Source of the DNA: Plantibacter elymi (nom. nud.)
Lineage (GTDB): Bacteria; Actinomycetota; Actinomycetes; Actinomycetales; Microbacteriaceae
NCBI RefSeq assembly: GCF_900177795.1
Contig: NZ_FXWJ01000005.1
Location: forward strand, 457,730-521,729
Direction: 5' to 3'
DNA: 64,000 nucleotides
Shown here: positions 38,155 to 46,856 of the stretch, piece after piece
Layout: each line of letters starts with the position of its first letter
Numbering within the stretch: position 1 is the first letter of the stretch
Translations under genes and position numbers: made by a program
Notes under the pieces: model-generated
What the model saw: the letters and a program-made list of their open reading frames with translations, nothing else
Database searches by the model: none
What the model was told of the DNA's origin: nothing

Positions 38155-38948
38155 CCACGGCCGTCCTGCTGCTCATGATCGGGGTCGTCGACATCTGTCG
38201 TGGACTGATCCGCGGCCCGCGCTGGTCGCCGGCGGTCGGGCTGGTGGTGGTCTGGCTGCTCGCCGTGTCGGGCCTCGGGCTCGACTGGTGGTGGCCGACG
38301 CTGACCGCCCTCGTCGCCCTCGGATGGATCGTGGCCATGCCGTCCTCGGACACCTCGCGACCACGCGGACTCTGGCCCGTGCTCCTGCTCGGTCTCCTCG
38401 TCGTCGCCTCCGCACTCGTGTTCGGTGCGGGCGGGACAGCCGACAGCCCCGCAGCGCAGGTGTACGCGGGGTTCGACCTCGGCGTGCTGCAGGAGGTGCC
38501 CCTGGCCCTCGCCGTCGCAGCCGGATCCACGCTCGTCTTCCTCACGCGGAGCAGCAACCTCATCGTGCGGGCGTCGCTGCGCCGCGCGCGTGAGGACGAT
38601 GAGCCGCAACCGACCGCGACGCCCGCCTCCGCTTGGACGGTCAAGATCCGCGGTCGCGAATGGGGGAGCGTCGAGCAGGGCGGCGTGCCGCGGCGTCCGA
38701 CGACCCAGCTGCTCGGCGGCCGACTCATCGGCCCGCTCGAACGGGTCTTCATCGTCGTCCTCGCGCTGAGTGGCACCGGCATGGTGATCGCCGCCCTCGT
38801 CGCGGCCAAGGGCATCGTGCGCTTCCCGGAGATCTCCGAGGATCGCGGGGTCGGCGGCAAGGCGGAGGAGTTCCTCGTCGGCAGCTTCACGAGCTGGGCG
38901 ATCGCCGCTGCTGCGGTGCTCTACCTCTGGGTGATCGCGGCCGGGTGA
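38151..38948 (+). CDS. Membrane protein paired with SatD-like regulator
   Basis: This 265-residue protein has four to five membrane helices in the first 130 residues, a cytoplasmic stretch of about 55 residues with charged Arg/Glu runs, then two helices (about 195-217 and 245-263). The family is not recognised. The four-base overlap with the SatD-like gene indicates that both products are needed together, perhaps as a stress-sensing unit at the membrane. The middle segment (RGREWGSVEQGGVPRRPTTQ) has no known motif. Confidence 0.82.
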   Translation: MTTAVLLLMIGVVDICRGLIRGPRWSPAVGLVVVWLLAVSGLGLDWWWPTLTALVALGWIVAMPSSDTSRPRGLWPVLLLGLLVVASALVFGAGGTADSPAAQVYAGFDLGVLQEVPLALAVAAGSTLVFLTRSSNLIVRASLRRAREDDEPQPTATPASAWTVKIRGREWGSVEQGGVPRRPTTQLLGGRLIGPLERVFIVVLALSGTGMVIAALVAAKGIVRFPEISEDRGVGGKAEEFLVGSFTSWAIAAAAVLYLWVIAAG

Positions 38949-38953
38949 GGCGC

Positions 38954-38989
38954 CACGGGGTCCCGCATCGGTTCGCGCGGGACCCCGTG
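38954..38989. terminator. Bidirectional terminator before rbsK
   Basis: CACGGGGTCCCGC (38954-38966) and GCGGGACCCCGTG (38977-38989) form a perfect 13-bp stem between convergent genes. Confidence 0.9.
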
Positions 38990-38991
38990 CC

Positions 38992-39915
38992 TCATCGCTG
39001 CTCGAGGAAGGCCGCGAGCTGCTGCTGGTCGGGGTACGACGCCTGGGCGCCGGCCCCGGTCGCCGCGTAGCTGCCGACGGTCGAGGCGAATCGAGCCGCG
39101 TCGACGAGTTCGTCGCCGGCAGCGAGTCGCAGCGCGAGGGCGCCCATGAACGCGTCGCCGCAGCCGGTGGTGTCGACGGCGTCCACCGTCGGCGACGGCA
39201 CCGACGTCGGGTCGGCCTCGCCGTCGATCACGACACTGCCTGCGGCCCCGGTCGTGACGACGGCTCGTCGGATGCCGTGACTGCGCAGCGCCGTGGCGGT
39301 CGCCTCCCACCCGGCCTCCTCCGGGTCGACCCCTGCCAGGTCGGCCGCCTCGTGCTCGTTCACGAGCAGGACGCCGGTCGACTGGAGGAGCTCCTCGGGC
39401 ACCGGACCGTAGGGGGAGAGGTTGAGGAGCACGAGCGCGCCGGCCGCAGCGCCCCGCCGGGCCGTCTCGAGCACGGTGTCGATCGGCACCTCGAGGCACA
39501 GGCAGGCGACGCCGGCACCGTCGAGCGCCGTCCACGCCTCGCCGATCCGATCCTGCGTGAGGGTGCCGTTCGCCCCGGGCGACACGATGATCGTGTTCTC
39601 CCCGGCGTCGTCGACGGTGATGACCGCGGTACCCGTCGCGGCGTCGTCACGTCGGGCGATCCGGGTGACGTCGACCCCGGAGCTCGAGAGCGACTCGAGC
39701 AGGAGGGCCCCGTGTGGGTCGTCGCCGACCGCGCCGACCATGGTGACGTCGCCGCCGAGTCTGCCCGCGGCGACCGCCTGGTTGGCGCCCTTGCCGCCGG
39801 GGATGACGGCCAGTTCGGATCCCGTGAGCGTCTCCCCGGGCTGCGGGAAGCGTGCCGTGCGGACGACGAGGTCCGCGTTCAAGGACCCGACGACGACGAT
39901 GCGTGGACTCTGCAT
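38992..39915 (-). CDS. rbsK: Ribokinase
   Basis: This 307-residue PfkB-family kinase phosphorylates ribose. It has the NADLV and PGGKGANQAVAAGRLGG substrate block near the N-terminus and DTTGCGDAFMGALA with the catalytic aspartate near the C-terminus. It is the last gene of the nucleoside operon, 10 bp after the transporter gene. It would act on ribose released by the nucleoside hydrolase encoded first in the operon. Specificity for ribose over another sugar is inferred from this context. Confidence 0.93.
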   Translation of the reverse strand: MQSPRIVVVGSLNADLVVRTARFPQPGETLTGSELAVIPGGKGANQAVAAGRLGGDVTMVGAVGDDPHGALLLESLSSSGVDVTRIARRDDAATGTAVITVDDAGENTIIVSPGANGTLTQDRIGEAWTALDGAGVACLCLEVPIDTVLETARRGAAAGALVLLNLSPYGPVPEELLQSTGVLLVNEHEAADLAGVDPEEAGWEATATALRSHGIRRAVVTTGAAGSVVIDGEADPTSVPSPTVDAVDTTGCGDAFMGALALRLAAGDELVDAARFASTVGSYAATGAGAQASYPDQQQLAAFLEQR

Positions 39916-39925
39916 GATGACCTTC

Positions 39926-41128
39926 CTACGCTGCCGAGGCGGTCTCGGCCGGACGGACCTCGGCGCTCGCGGGTTTCGGGATGAGGAACGACACCAGCAG
40001 GGCGACCGCGGTGATGCCCGCGCCGACCAGCATGGCACTCGTGTACCCGGCCGTCGACGTCCCTCCGGCGGGCGCGACGGCGATCTGGACGGCGGGGAGG
40101 ACGACGAAGCTGAGGCCGGCGCCCAGGTTGAAGGCGCCCGCGTTCAGCCCGGGCAGGAAGCCCGGGTTCTCCTTCGGTGACAGGACGATGCCCAGCCCGT
40201 TGAGCATGATGTTGCCGATGCCCGCGTACGTCGCACCGATGAGGACGGTCGTCGCGATGAGGACGGGGAGCGAGTGCACGCCGACGAGCGCCATGATGAC
40301 GATCGAGACGATGCTGCCGATGAGGCCGATGCGGAGCACGTTCAGGTAGCCGAGCGTGGGCGCGAGACGACCGGCGAACGGGCCGACGAGCCAACCGACG
40401 AGGGCGACCACGATGAACCCGCCGACGAGCAGCCAGTCCGCCGCCGCGAGCTTGCCGGCCTCGTTGAACGCGGTGAGCAGTGCGGCGATCGACACGACGA
40501 GCGGGAGCACGCCCCACCAGTCCATCCTCGTGCCCTTCGAAGGCTGCGAGTTCGCGGCCCACAGGACGACGAAGACGATCGCGACGGCTGCGATGACAGC
40601 CATGGTCCAGAAGACGGAACGGAAGCCGTGGTTCGTGACGAGCCATCCGCCGGCGAGGGCGTCGATCCCGGCGATGCCGCCGTTGACCGCGGTGATGAGG
40701 CCCATCATGGCGCCGTACCGCTTGGGGTCGGTGACCTCGGCGCGCAGCATGAGCAGGGTGATGGGCACGACCGGCCCGGACACGCCCTGGATGATGCGGC
40801 CGACGAACAGCATGTCGACGTTCACAGCGAGGGCCGCGACGACGGTGCCGACGAGCATGACGACGAGCATGCCGGTCAGGACGCGCTTCCGGCCGATGAT
40901 GTCGCTGAGGCGGGGGAGGAAGACGGAGAACAGCGCCGCCGTGGTGAAGAACATGGTCTGCGACAGGCCGATGGTGGCGTCGTCGGTCTGCAGCTCACGC
41001 GCCATGCTCACGAGCGCGGGGCTCAGCATGCTGGCGTTCAACTGGAAGGCGACGCACGCGGCGAGCAACGCCGTCATGAGGGCGCCGATGCGGACGGCGG
41101 GCTTCGTGGAGCTCAGGAGGTCGCTCAC
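39926..41128 (-). CDS. MFS transporter, probably nucleoside uptake
   Basis: This 400-residue major facilitator protein has 12 predicted helices. The conserved loop after helix 2 reads RLSDIIGRKRVLTG, and GRIIQGVSGPVVPI corresponds to helix 4. It starts with GTG at 41128 overlapping the stop of the nucleoside hydrolase gene, and ends 10 bp before ribokinase. Placement between these two suggests that it imports nucleosides; the sequence alone could also fit a drug exporter. Confidence 0.9.
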   Translation of the reverse strand: MSDLLSSTKPAVRIGALMTALLAACVAFQLNASMLSPALVSMARELQTDDATIGLSQTMFFTTAALFSVFLPRLSDIIGRKRVLTGMLVVMLVGTVVAALAVNVDMLFVGRIIQGVSGPVVPITLLMLRAEVTDPKRYGAMMGLITAVNGGIAGIDALAGGWLVTNHGFRSVFWTMAVIAAVAIVFVVLWAANSQPSKGTRMDWWGVLPLVVSIAALLTAFNEAGKLAAADWLLVGGFIVVALVGWLVGPFAGRLAPTLGYLNVLRIGLIGSIVSIVIMALVGVHSLPVLIATTVLIGATYAGIGNIMLNGLGIVLSPKENPGFLPGLNAGAFNLGAGLSFVVLPAVQIAVAPAGGTSTAGYTSAMLVGAGITAVALLVSFLIPKPASAEVRPAETASAA

Positions 41129-42072
41129 AGCTCGATCTCCCCGATGTTCTCGAGGGCGTCGGTGACGAGGCCCCAGAAGCGTGCGTGGTCGAGCTCGGTC
41201 GCGGCCCAGGTGCTGCAGTCGTCCGGAGCCGGGCTGCGGAAGTCGGCGACCGTCATGCCGAGGGTGAGCGTGCCCGTGAGTTCGATGTCGATCGGCACCT
41301 TGACGGTGCGCACGATCGTCGGGTCGATCACGTAGGCGACGGCGCACGGGTCGTGCACGGGCGGGCTGTCGAAGCCCTGTGCGTCTTTGTAGGTGGTGCC
41401 GAAGAACTCGAGCAGCTCCTCGACGAAGCGTGCCGGGCCGGTGCCGATCGCGGCGATCCGCTCGACGACCTCCGGGGTGGCGAGGGCCTGGTGTGTGAGG
41501 TCGAGGCCGACCATGACGACGGGCCAGCTCTCGTTGAAGACGATGTGCGCGGCCTCGGGGTCGATCTTGATGTTGAACTCGGCCACCGCCGACCAGTTGC
41601 CGACGTGGTAGCCGCCGCCCATGAGGACGACCTCCTTGACGCGCTCCACGATGCGCGGCTCCTTGCGGGCTGCGAGAGCGATGTTCGTCAGGCCGCCGGT
41701 CGGGACGAGGGTGATCTCGCCCGGTTCGTGCGACATGACGAGGTCGATGATGAGGTCGATGGCGTGCCGGTCGTCGAGGGCGATCGCCGGTTCGGGGAGG
41801 ACGGGGCCGTCCATGCCCGATTCGCCGTGGATGTCCGGCGCGTTCTCGAGCGGGCGCACGAGCGGGCGGTCGGCACCGGCGGCGAACGGCACGTCGGTGA
41901 TCCCGGCGATGCGGGCGACGGCGAGGGCGTTCCGGGTGACCTTCGGGAGCGTCTGGTTGCCGACGACGGTCGTGACGGCGAGCAGCTCGATCTCGGGGTT
42001 GCCGTGTGCCAGGAGGATGGCGATCGCGTCGTCGTGGCCTGGGTCGCAGTCGAGGATGATCTTGCGGGGCAT
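41125..42072 (-). CDS. Inosine/uridine-preferring nucleoside hydrolase
   Basis: This 315-residue enzyme splits nucleosides into base and ribose. The calcium-binding motif is D8-C-D-P-G-H-D-D15, with VPTGGLTNIALA and the MGGGYHVGNWSAVAEFNIKIDPEAA block typical of the family, and a late HDPCAVAYV motif. The ATG at 42072 is preceded by GGAGAA. It is the first gene of the operon; two operator-like palindromes lie 48-93 bp upstream. Confidence 0.94.
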   Translation of the reverse strand: MPRKIILDCDPGHDDAIAILLAHGNPEIELLAVTTVVGNQTLPKVTRNALAVARIAGITDVPFAAGADRPLVRPLENAPDIHGESGMDGPVLPEPAIALDDRHAIDLIIDLVMSHEPGEITLVPTGGLTNIALAARKEPRIVERVKEVVLMGGGYHVGNWSAVAEFNIKIDPEAAHIVFNESWPVVMVGLDLTHQALATPEVVERIAAIGTGPARFVEELLEFFGTTYKDAQGFDSPPVHDPCAVAYVIDPTIVRTVKVPIDIELTGTLTLGMTVADFRSPAPDDCSTWAATELDHARFWGLVTDALENIGEIEL

Positions 42073-42119
42073 GGTTCTCCACATCGTTGGGGTGCTGGGG
42101 AAGCGGGCGACAGGGCACG

Positions 42120-42165
42120 TAAAGCGCTTCAGGTCCGCCGGGAGCAGCCTACGTCAAGCGCTTTA
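42120..42165. promoter_or_regulatory. Two LacI-type operators between nucleoside operon and its repressor gene
   Basis: TAAAGCGCTTCA (42120-42131) and TCAAGCGCTTTA (42154-42165) share the perfect palindrome AAGCGCTT; their centres are 34 bp apart, about 3.2 helical turns. The central CG with AAGCGCTT arms is characteristic of LacI-family sites. Both lie between the divergent hydrolase operon and the regulator gene. Confidence 0.8.
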
Positions 42166-42210
42166 GGTTCGCCAAACCGGGTCGTTCGGCCCAGGGTTCC
42201 GCGGCCCCGA

Positions 42211-42216
42211 TACGAT
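42211..42216 (+). promoter_or_regulatory. -10 box of lacI-family gene, leaderless
   Basis: TACGAT ends six bases before the GTG start at 42223; no ribosome site intervenes. Confidence 0.62.
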
Positions 42217-42222
42217 CGACGG

Positions 42223-43302
42223 GTGCCCCTCGAACCGAACGATCTCCAGCCACGCGCCGCCCGTCGTGTGACGGCGGCGATGGTGGCGGAGCGGGCCGGG
42301 ACGTCGGTAGCGACCGTGTCGCTCGTCGCCAACGGCAAGGATGCCGGTCACGTGTCGGCGCAGAACGCCGAACGGGTGCGCCAGGCGATCGCGGAGCTCG
42401 GCTACGTCGCCGACCACGCTGCGCGGGCGCTCGCGAGCGGGTCGAGCAACCTGGTCGTGTTCGTGACGCCGGATGCGTCGAACCCCTACTTCGGCGCGGT
42501 GATCCGCGGGCTCAGGGCCGGCCTCGGCGACGCGTACCAGCTGCTCGTGTCGGTGACCGGGGAGGGCGACGTGCCCACGGCGGCGGCGCTCGGCCGATTG
42601 GCGGCCCTCCGGCCGGCCGGGGTCGTGGTCGACGCGCCGAGCGAGGCCTTCCTCGAGGAGCTCCGGCTCGACACCGCGCTCGTGTTGCTCGACGCACCCC
42701 GCCTCCCGACGACGACGGCGGAGGCCGCGTCCGGGGCCGTCGCCGCCGACCGTCGTGCCGTCTCCGTCGACTTCGACCTCCTCGGCGGTGTCCGAGCACT
42801 CCTCGACCACCTCCACGTCCTGGGTCACCGGCAGCTCGGGTACCTCGGCGGCCGCACGGCGACGGACACGTTCCTCCTGCGTCGACTGCTGCTCGAGCGT
42901 GAGGCCGCCGTGCGCGGGATGCGGGTGCATGCGGACGATCGCGCGGAGAGCATCATCGACCTCGAAGCGGCGGCCGCGGCGTTCGTCGACAGCTGGCCGC
43001 GGTGGCGCGACGCCGGGGTGACCGCGCTGGTCTGCGCGACCGACACGCATGCGTACGGGGTGCTGCAGTCGGCGCGGGCGATGGGCATGCCGGTGCCGGG
43101 GGAGCTCGCGGTGGTCGGGTTCGACGACCTGGCGTCGTCGGTGGTGAGCGACCCGCCGTTGACGAGTGTGCGGTTGCCCGGCGAGGCGCTCGGTCGCGCA
43201 GGCGCCGAGCAACTCCTCGCCCGGATCGAGGGCCGGACGGTGGCACCCGCCCCGGTGATCGGTGCGGACCTCGTCATCCGCGCTTCGACGATCGGCCGCT
43301 GA
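42223..43302 (+). CDS. LacI-family transcriptional repressor of nucleoside use
   Basis: This 359-residue regulator has an N-terminal helix-turn-helix (VTAAMVAERAGTSVATVSLVANG, about 16-38) with the hinge helix RVRQAIAELGYVADHAARALASG, then a periplasmic-binding-protein-like effector domain with VVGFDDLASSVVSDPPLTSVR at the end. It is divergent from the nucleoside hydrolase-transporter-ribokinase operon and very probably represses it through the two AAGCGCTT sites. The inducer is likely ribose or a nucleoside. The GTG at 42223 is chosen from the leaderless promoter and alignment of the DNA-binding domain. Confidence 0.92.
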   Translation: MPLEPNDLQPRAARRVTAAMVAERAGTSVATVSLVANGKDAGHVSAQNAERVRQAIAELGYVADHAARALASGSSNLVVFVTPDASNPYFGAVIRGLRAGLGDAYQLLVSVTGEGDVPTAAALGRLAALRPAGVVVDAPSEAFLEELRLDTALVLLDAPRLPTTTAEAASGAVAADRRAVSVDFDLLGGVRALLDHLHVLGHRQLGYLGGRTATDTFLLRRLLLEREAAVRGMRVHADDRAESIIDLEAAAAAFVDSWPRWRDAGVTALVCATDTHAYGVLQSARAMGMPVPGELAVVGFDDLASSVVSDPPLTSVRLPGEALGRAGAEQLLARIEGRTVAPAPVIGADLVIRASTIGR

Positions 43303-43401
43303 CACGGGTCGATGTCCGCCTGACGCCGCTCCACAACCGGGGTCCGATGCGTGAGGTCGCGGGATCCGCGCCCCGCGCCTCGCGGCTCGAGCCGGCGCTT
43401 C

Positions 43402-43407
43402 TACGCT
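43402..43407 (+). promoter_or_regulatory. -10 box of tad cluster, leaderless
   Basis: TACGCT ends six bases before the ATG of the ATPase gene at 43414. Confidence 0.58.
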
Positions 43408-43413
43408 CGCCAC

Positions 43414-44448
43414 ATGCCCGATCGCTTCGTCGTCTCCGTCCCGCCCGACGCCGCTCCGCCTGACCCTCCGGAAGCGGCGGTCGACGCCGAACCCGCGCGT
43501 GCGGGCGAGTCGCGCGGGGTCACGGCGCTCGCCGACTTCGGGGCTCTCGCTCCCTACCTCGCCGATCCGGGGGTCACCGACCTCTTCGTCAACGGCTCGT
43601 CCGGCCTCTGGCTCGACCACGGTGCCGGGCTCGTCCGCGAGGCGGGGTGGCGCTCAGACGAGGCGACCATCCGTGCGCTCGCGGTCCGTCTGGTGGCGAG
43701 AGGCGGGCGGCATGTCGACGAGGCGACGCCGTGTGTCGACGTGCGTCTGCAGGACGGGGTGCGGGTCCACGTGGTGTTACCGCCGGTGTCGACCCGGGGG
43801 ACGCTCCTGTCCATCCGGGTGCCGCGGGACGAAGCGCTGGGGTTCGATGCGTTGCAGGCCGCCGGGATGTTCCCTGCGGCGGTCGCCGAGCTGCTGCGCG
43901 ACGCGGTCGCCGCCCGGACGAACATCCTCATCACCGGCGCGGGCGGCTCCGGGAAGACGACGCTGCTCGGCGCACTGCTCGGCCTCGCCTCACCCGCCGA
44001 GCGGCTCGTCGTGATCGAGGACGTCGCGGAGCTGCGGATCCTCCATCCCCATGTCGTCGCGCTGCAGTCGCGCCAGGCCAACCTGGAGGGGGCCGGCGGC
44101 ATCGACCTCGAGCGCCTGCTGCGCGAAGCCCTCCGCATGCGCCCCGACCGGCTCGTCCTCGGCGAGTGCCGCGGGCCCGAGGTGCGCGAGCTGCTGTCGG
44201 CGCTCAACACCGGGCACGACGGTGGTGCCGGAACCCTCCACGCGAACTCCGTGACCGACGTTCCCGCCCGATTGGAGGCGCTCGGTGCGCTCGCCGGTAT
44301 GAGTCAGGAGGCCGTCGCCCGTCAGGCGACGAGTGCCATCGGACTCATCGTGCACCTGGCGCGACTTCCCGTCGGACGGCAGGTGGTCGCCGTCGGCCGT
44401 CTCCTGATCGACGAACACGACCGCCTCTCGGTCGAGGAGTTGCCGTGA
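43414..44448 (+). CDS. TadA/CpaF-type pilus assembly ATPase
   Basis: This 344-residue ATPase powers assembly of Flp/Tad pili or a related secretion system. The Walker A motif is TGAGGSGKTTLLGAL (about 170-184), followed by the Asp box RLVVIEDVAELRI, the Walker B region RPDRLVLGECRGPEV and the His box GGAGTLHANS. It is shorter than proteobacterial CpaF but normal for actinobacteria. The start at 43414 fits a leaderless promoter. It overlaps the next gene by four bases. The CpaE-like gene that normally precedes it in actinobacteria is not here; a LacI gene lies there instead. Confidence 0.93.
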   Translation: MPDRFVVSVPPDAAPPDPPEAAVDAEPARAGESRGVTALADFGALAPYLADPGVTDLFVNGSSGLWLDHGAGLVREAGWRSDEATIRALAVRLVARGGRHVDEATPCVDVRLQDGVRVHVVLPPVSTRGTLLSIRVPRDEALGFDALQAAGMFPAAVAELLRDAVAARTNILITGAGGSGKTTLLGALLGLASPAERLVVIEDVAELRILHPHVVALQSRQANLEGAGGIDLERLLREALRMRPDRLVLGECRGPEVRELLSALNTGHDGGAGTLHANSVTDVPARLEALGALAGMSQEAVARQATSAIGLIVHLARLPVGRQVVAVGRLLIDEHDRLSVEELP

Positions 44449-45509
44449 GCCGGCTGCGGGTCCTGCGGCGGGTGATCGCGGCGCTTCCCGGCGCGGCCCC
44501 ACCCGATGACGACGGTCCCGCCCGCGTGGCGCGCACCACCCGTCGTCTGGCCGTGCTGCTGGGTGCCGGCGTCGCACCCGGCAGCGCCTGGAAGCATCTC
44601 GCTCTGGAGGCCGACGCCGATGCGCGGACCCGATCAGCAGCGGTGTCCGTCGGCCTCGCGACGGGTGAACCGGACGATGAAGCCTGCCCGACGAGGGATC
44701 ATCGGGCCGACGCGGCGGTGTTGTCAGCGGTGGCCGATGCTGCAGCGCGTGGCGGCGATCTGCCGGCGGCGATCGCCGCCATCGCTGATCAGGAGACGGG
44801 TGCTGGCGCCCGGACGGCCTGGGCGGGCCTGGCCGCCGCTTGGCAGGTCGCTGCGATCAGCGGTGCACCACTCGGTGTCTGTCTGCGGGACCTCGCCGGG
44901 TCGCTGCGCGAATTGGACCGCATCGGTCGCGACGTCGGCACGGCGCTCGCCGGGCCGTCCGCGACCGCGAGGCTGGTGCTCTGGTTGCCGCTCGTCGCCG
45001 TCCTCCTCGGGATGGCCCTCGGCTTCGACACGCTGCGGACGCTCTTCGCGACGCCTCCTGGGCTCTGCTGTCTCGCGGCCGGTGTGGCGTTCCTCATCCT
45101 CGGCGCGCGCTGGAGTTCGGCGCTCAGTGCGCGGGCGGGCAGGCGCGACCCCGCACCGGGGTTGTCGCTCGACCTCGTCGCGGTGGCGATGGCGGGTGGG
45201 GGAGCGGCGCCGGCGGCCCGGTCGATCGTCGAGGAAGCGTGCGAGCGGTTCGCCGTCCCCTACGACGGTGCCACGATCACGAGCGTCCTCGCCCTGTCGG
45301 CCAGGGCGGGCATCCCCGCCGGTGAGCTGCTGCGTAGCGAGGCGGAGCAGCAGCGTGATCAGGCGCGGTCCGATGGCGAGCGTGCTGCAGCGATCCTCGC
45401 GACCCGCCTCATGATCCCGCTCGGGGTCTGCATCCTGCCGGCCTTCCTCCTCGTCGGTGTGGCTCCGCTCCTCCTCAGCGTCATCACCTGGACGACGCTC
45501 GGGTTCTGA
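44445..45509 (+). CDS. Fused TadB-TadC type II secretion F-domain protein
   Basis: This 354-residue inner-membrane platform protein appears to combine TadB and TadC. The first ~165 residues resemble the cytoplasmic part of actinobacterial TadB (ARTAWAGLAAAWQVAAISGAPLGVCLRDLA), then two membrane helices (about 170-193 and 199-220). A TadC-like domain follows (LSLDLVAVAMAGGGAAPAARSI to GIPAGELLRSEAEQQR), then a final hydrophobic hairpin. In mycobacteria these are two separate genes. It starts with GTG at 44445 inside the stop of the ATPase gene, so both are translated together. Confidence 0.85.
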   Translation: MSRLRVLRRVIAALPGAAPPDDDGPARVARTTRRLAVLLGAGVAPGSAWKHLALEADADARTRSAAVSVGLATGEPDDEACPTRDHRADAAVLSAVADAAARGGDLPAAIAAIADQETGAGARTAWAGLAAAWQVAAISGAPLGVCLRDLAGSLRELDRIGRDVGTALAGPSATARLVLWLPLVAVLLGMALGFDTLRTLFATPPGLCCLAAGVAFLILGARWSSALSARAGRRDPAPGLSLDLVAVAMAGGGAAPAARSIVEEACERFAVPYDGATITSVLALSARAGIPAGELLRSEAEQQRDQARSDGERAAAILATRLMIPLGVCILPAFLLVGVAPLLLSVITWTTLGF

Positions 45510-45554
45510 CGATCCGGTCGACGCCGAACTGCCTGCTTCCGTCGCGGGACTGCT

Positions 45555-46118
45555 TCAGCCGCGGGAGCGTGGGAGTGCGCGCCAGCAGCGTGCTCCGATG
45601 AGCACGGCGATGGCGATGATCACGATCGGCACGAGGATCCACGCGACGTCGCCGGACCAGCCAACGCCGATGCCGTCCTCGTCGGCGAAGGCGAGTACGT
45701 CGACGAAGAAGAACCGTGCGTGCGCTTCATCGAGCGTCGACTGCTCGACCACCGAGAGCATCCCGAGGGTGAACAGGGCGAACGAGAACCAGTAGGCGAG
45801 GATCGCGACACCGCCCCAGATGATCCCGATCGACCAGGTCGGTCGCAAGCGGGCCGGGTCGTCGGCGTAGCGGGCGGCCAGGGCGCGTGGTGAGCCGAGG
45901 TCAGCCAGGGCGATCGTCATCGGTCGCTGATCGACCGAGAGTTCGTCTCGGAGCGACCGGATGATCGAGCGGCGTTCCCGCCCCGTGACCACGGCCTCGA
46001 GGTGCCAGTCGAGGCGCTGCAGGTACGAGTCACGTCGCCAGCGGTCCGCGAGGCTCAGTCCGCGTGCAGCGCGCTCGGCGAGCAGGTCGTCCGCTGTGGG
46101 GCGCTTCTGATCGATCAT
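45555..46118 (-). CDS. Membrane protein with HAAS-like N-terminus, partner of PadR
   Basis: This 187-residue protein has a cytoplasmic helical N-terminus (LQRLDWHLEAVVTGRERRSIIRSLRDEL), like the HAAS domains that accompany PadR regulators. Two membrane helices follow (about 95-120 and 158-180) with an acidic loop between. It overlaps the padR gene upstream by four bases. In such pairs the membrane protein is thought to relay a signal to or be controlled by PadR. The substrate or signal is unknown. It is transcribed against the tad genes and splits that cluster. Confidence 0.82.
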   Translation of the reverse strand: MIDQKRPTADDLLAERAARGLSLADRWRRDSYLQRLDWHLEAVVTGRERRSIIRSLRDELSVDQRPMTIALADLGSPRALAARYADDPARLRPTWSIGIIWGGVAILAYWFSFALFTLGMLSVVEQSTLDEAHARFFFVDVLAFADEDGIGVGWSGDVAWILVPIVIIAIAVLIGARCWRALPRSRG

Positions 46119-46465
46119 GCTGATGCTCCTTCAGGGTCGATTCCTCGTTCGGCGATGTCGGTCATCGCCCTCCAACGGGCGATGGCGTCGAGCCTCGCCG
46201 CGTCTCCTCGTTCGGTGATCGCGTAGTACTTCCGTGCTGGGCCGCCCGAGGAGGCGACCCGACGTGCGGTCACCAGTCCGTCTCGTTCGAACCGGCTGAG
46301 GACCGGATACACGACGCCGGTCGCCAGGTCGGCCAGGCCGAGGGCTCGGAGTCGTTCGACGAGCTCGTACCCGTAGGTCTCGCCGCGGTGCACGGTGGAC
46401 AGGATGAGCATCGGCAACACGCCCCGGAGGAGTTGCGAGTCGCGTACCGCCAACTGTTCATCCAT
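46115..46465 (-). CDS. PadR-family transcriptional regulator
   Basis: This 116-residue protein is a compact winged-helix PadR regulator of the short class. LLRGVLPMLILSTVHRGETYGYELVERL, GVVYPVLSRFERDGLV (recognition helix and wing) and GPARKYYAITERGDAAR are diagnostic. It heads a two-gene operon with the HAAS-type membrane protein. A 21-bp palindrome just before its start codon is the likely autoregulatory site. Confidence 0.92.
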   Translation of the reverse strand: MDEQLAVRDSQLLRGVLPMLILSTVHRGETYGYELVERLRALGLADLATGVVYPVLSRFERDGLVTARRVASSGGPARKYYAITERGDAARLDAIARWRAMTDIAERGIDPEGASA

Positions 46466-46467
46466 GA

Positions 46468-46488
46468 CTATTACTCAAGCATGAATAG
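46468..46488 (-). promoter_or_regulatory. Operator-like palindrome before padR
   Basis: CTATT and AATAG half-sites are 11 bp apart, within 21 bp directly before the padR ATG. This AT-rich dyad stands out in GC-rich DNA and would overlap the padR promoter. Confidence 0.55.
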
Positions 46489-46640
46489 CCGCTGGGTGCA
46501 AGGCGAGTTCGCTCCACAACCGACCTGTCGACCCGGCCTGTCGCCGTCGTCGGCTCCGCCCGCGCGTAGCTGGACGCGTTCGCCGAACATGGAGGTGTTC
46601 GTGCCACGAGCGCAGCACTCCGGTGCGGGGAAGGAACATC

Positions 46641-46853
46641 ATGATCACGATCGGTCGTCGAGTCGAGCAGAGCATCACGCGCGAGGTGCGGCGCGTCCTG
46701 CAGGACGAACGGGGATCCGCCACGGCGGAGTACGCGGTGGCCACGATGGCGGCCGTCGGGTTCGCAGGACTCCTCGTCGCCATCCTTCGCGGAGACGAGG
46801 TGCGGGGCATCCTCACCGACCTCATCCGACGAGCCCTGACGGCGAACGGTTGA
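46641..46853 (+). CDS. DUF4244 pilin-like protein of tad cluster
   Basis: This 70-residue protein has a charged N-terminus, a processing-site-like DERGSATAEYAVA and one hydrophobic helix (about 40-58), the layout of Flp pilin precursors with G|xxxxEY. It matches the DUF4244 proteins found in actinobacterial tad clusters. The ATG at 46641 has GGGGAAGGA upstream; an earlier in-frame ATG at 46623 lacks one. It is probably the major pilin or a pilin-like subunit. Confidence 0.87.
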   Translation: MITIGRRVEQSITREVRRVLQDERGSATAEYAVATMAAVGFAGLLVAILRGDEVRGILTDLIRRALTANG

Positions 46854-46856
46854 GTC

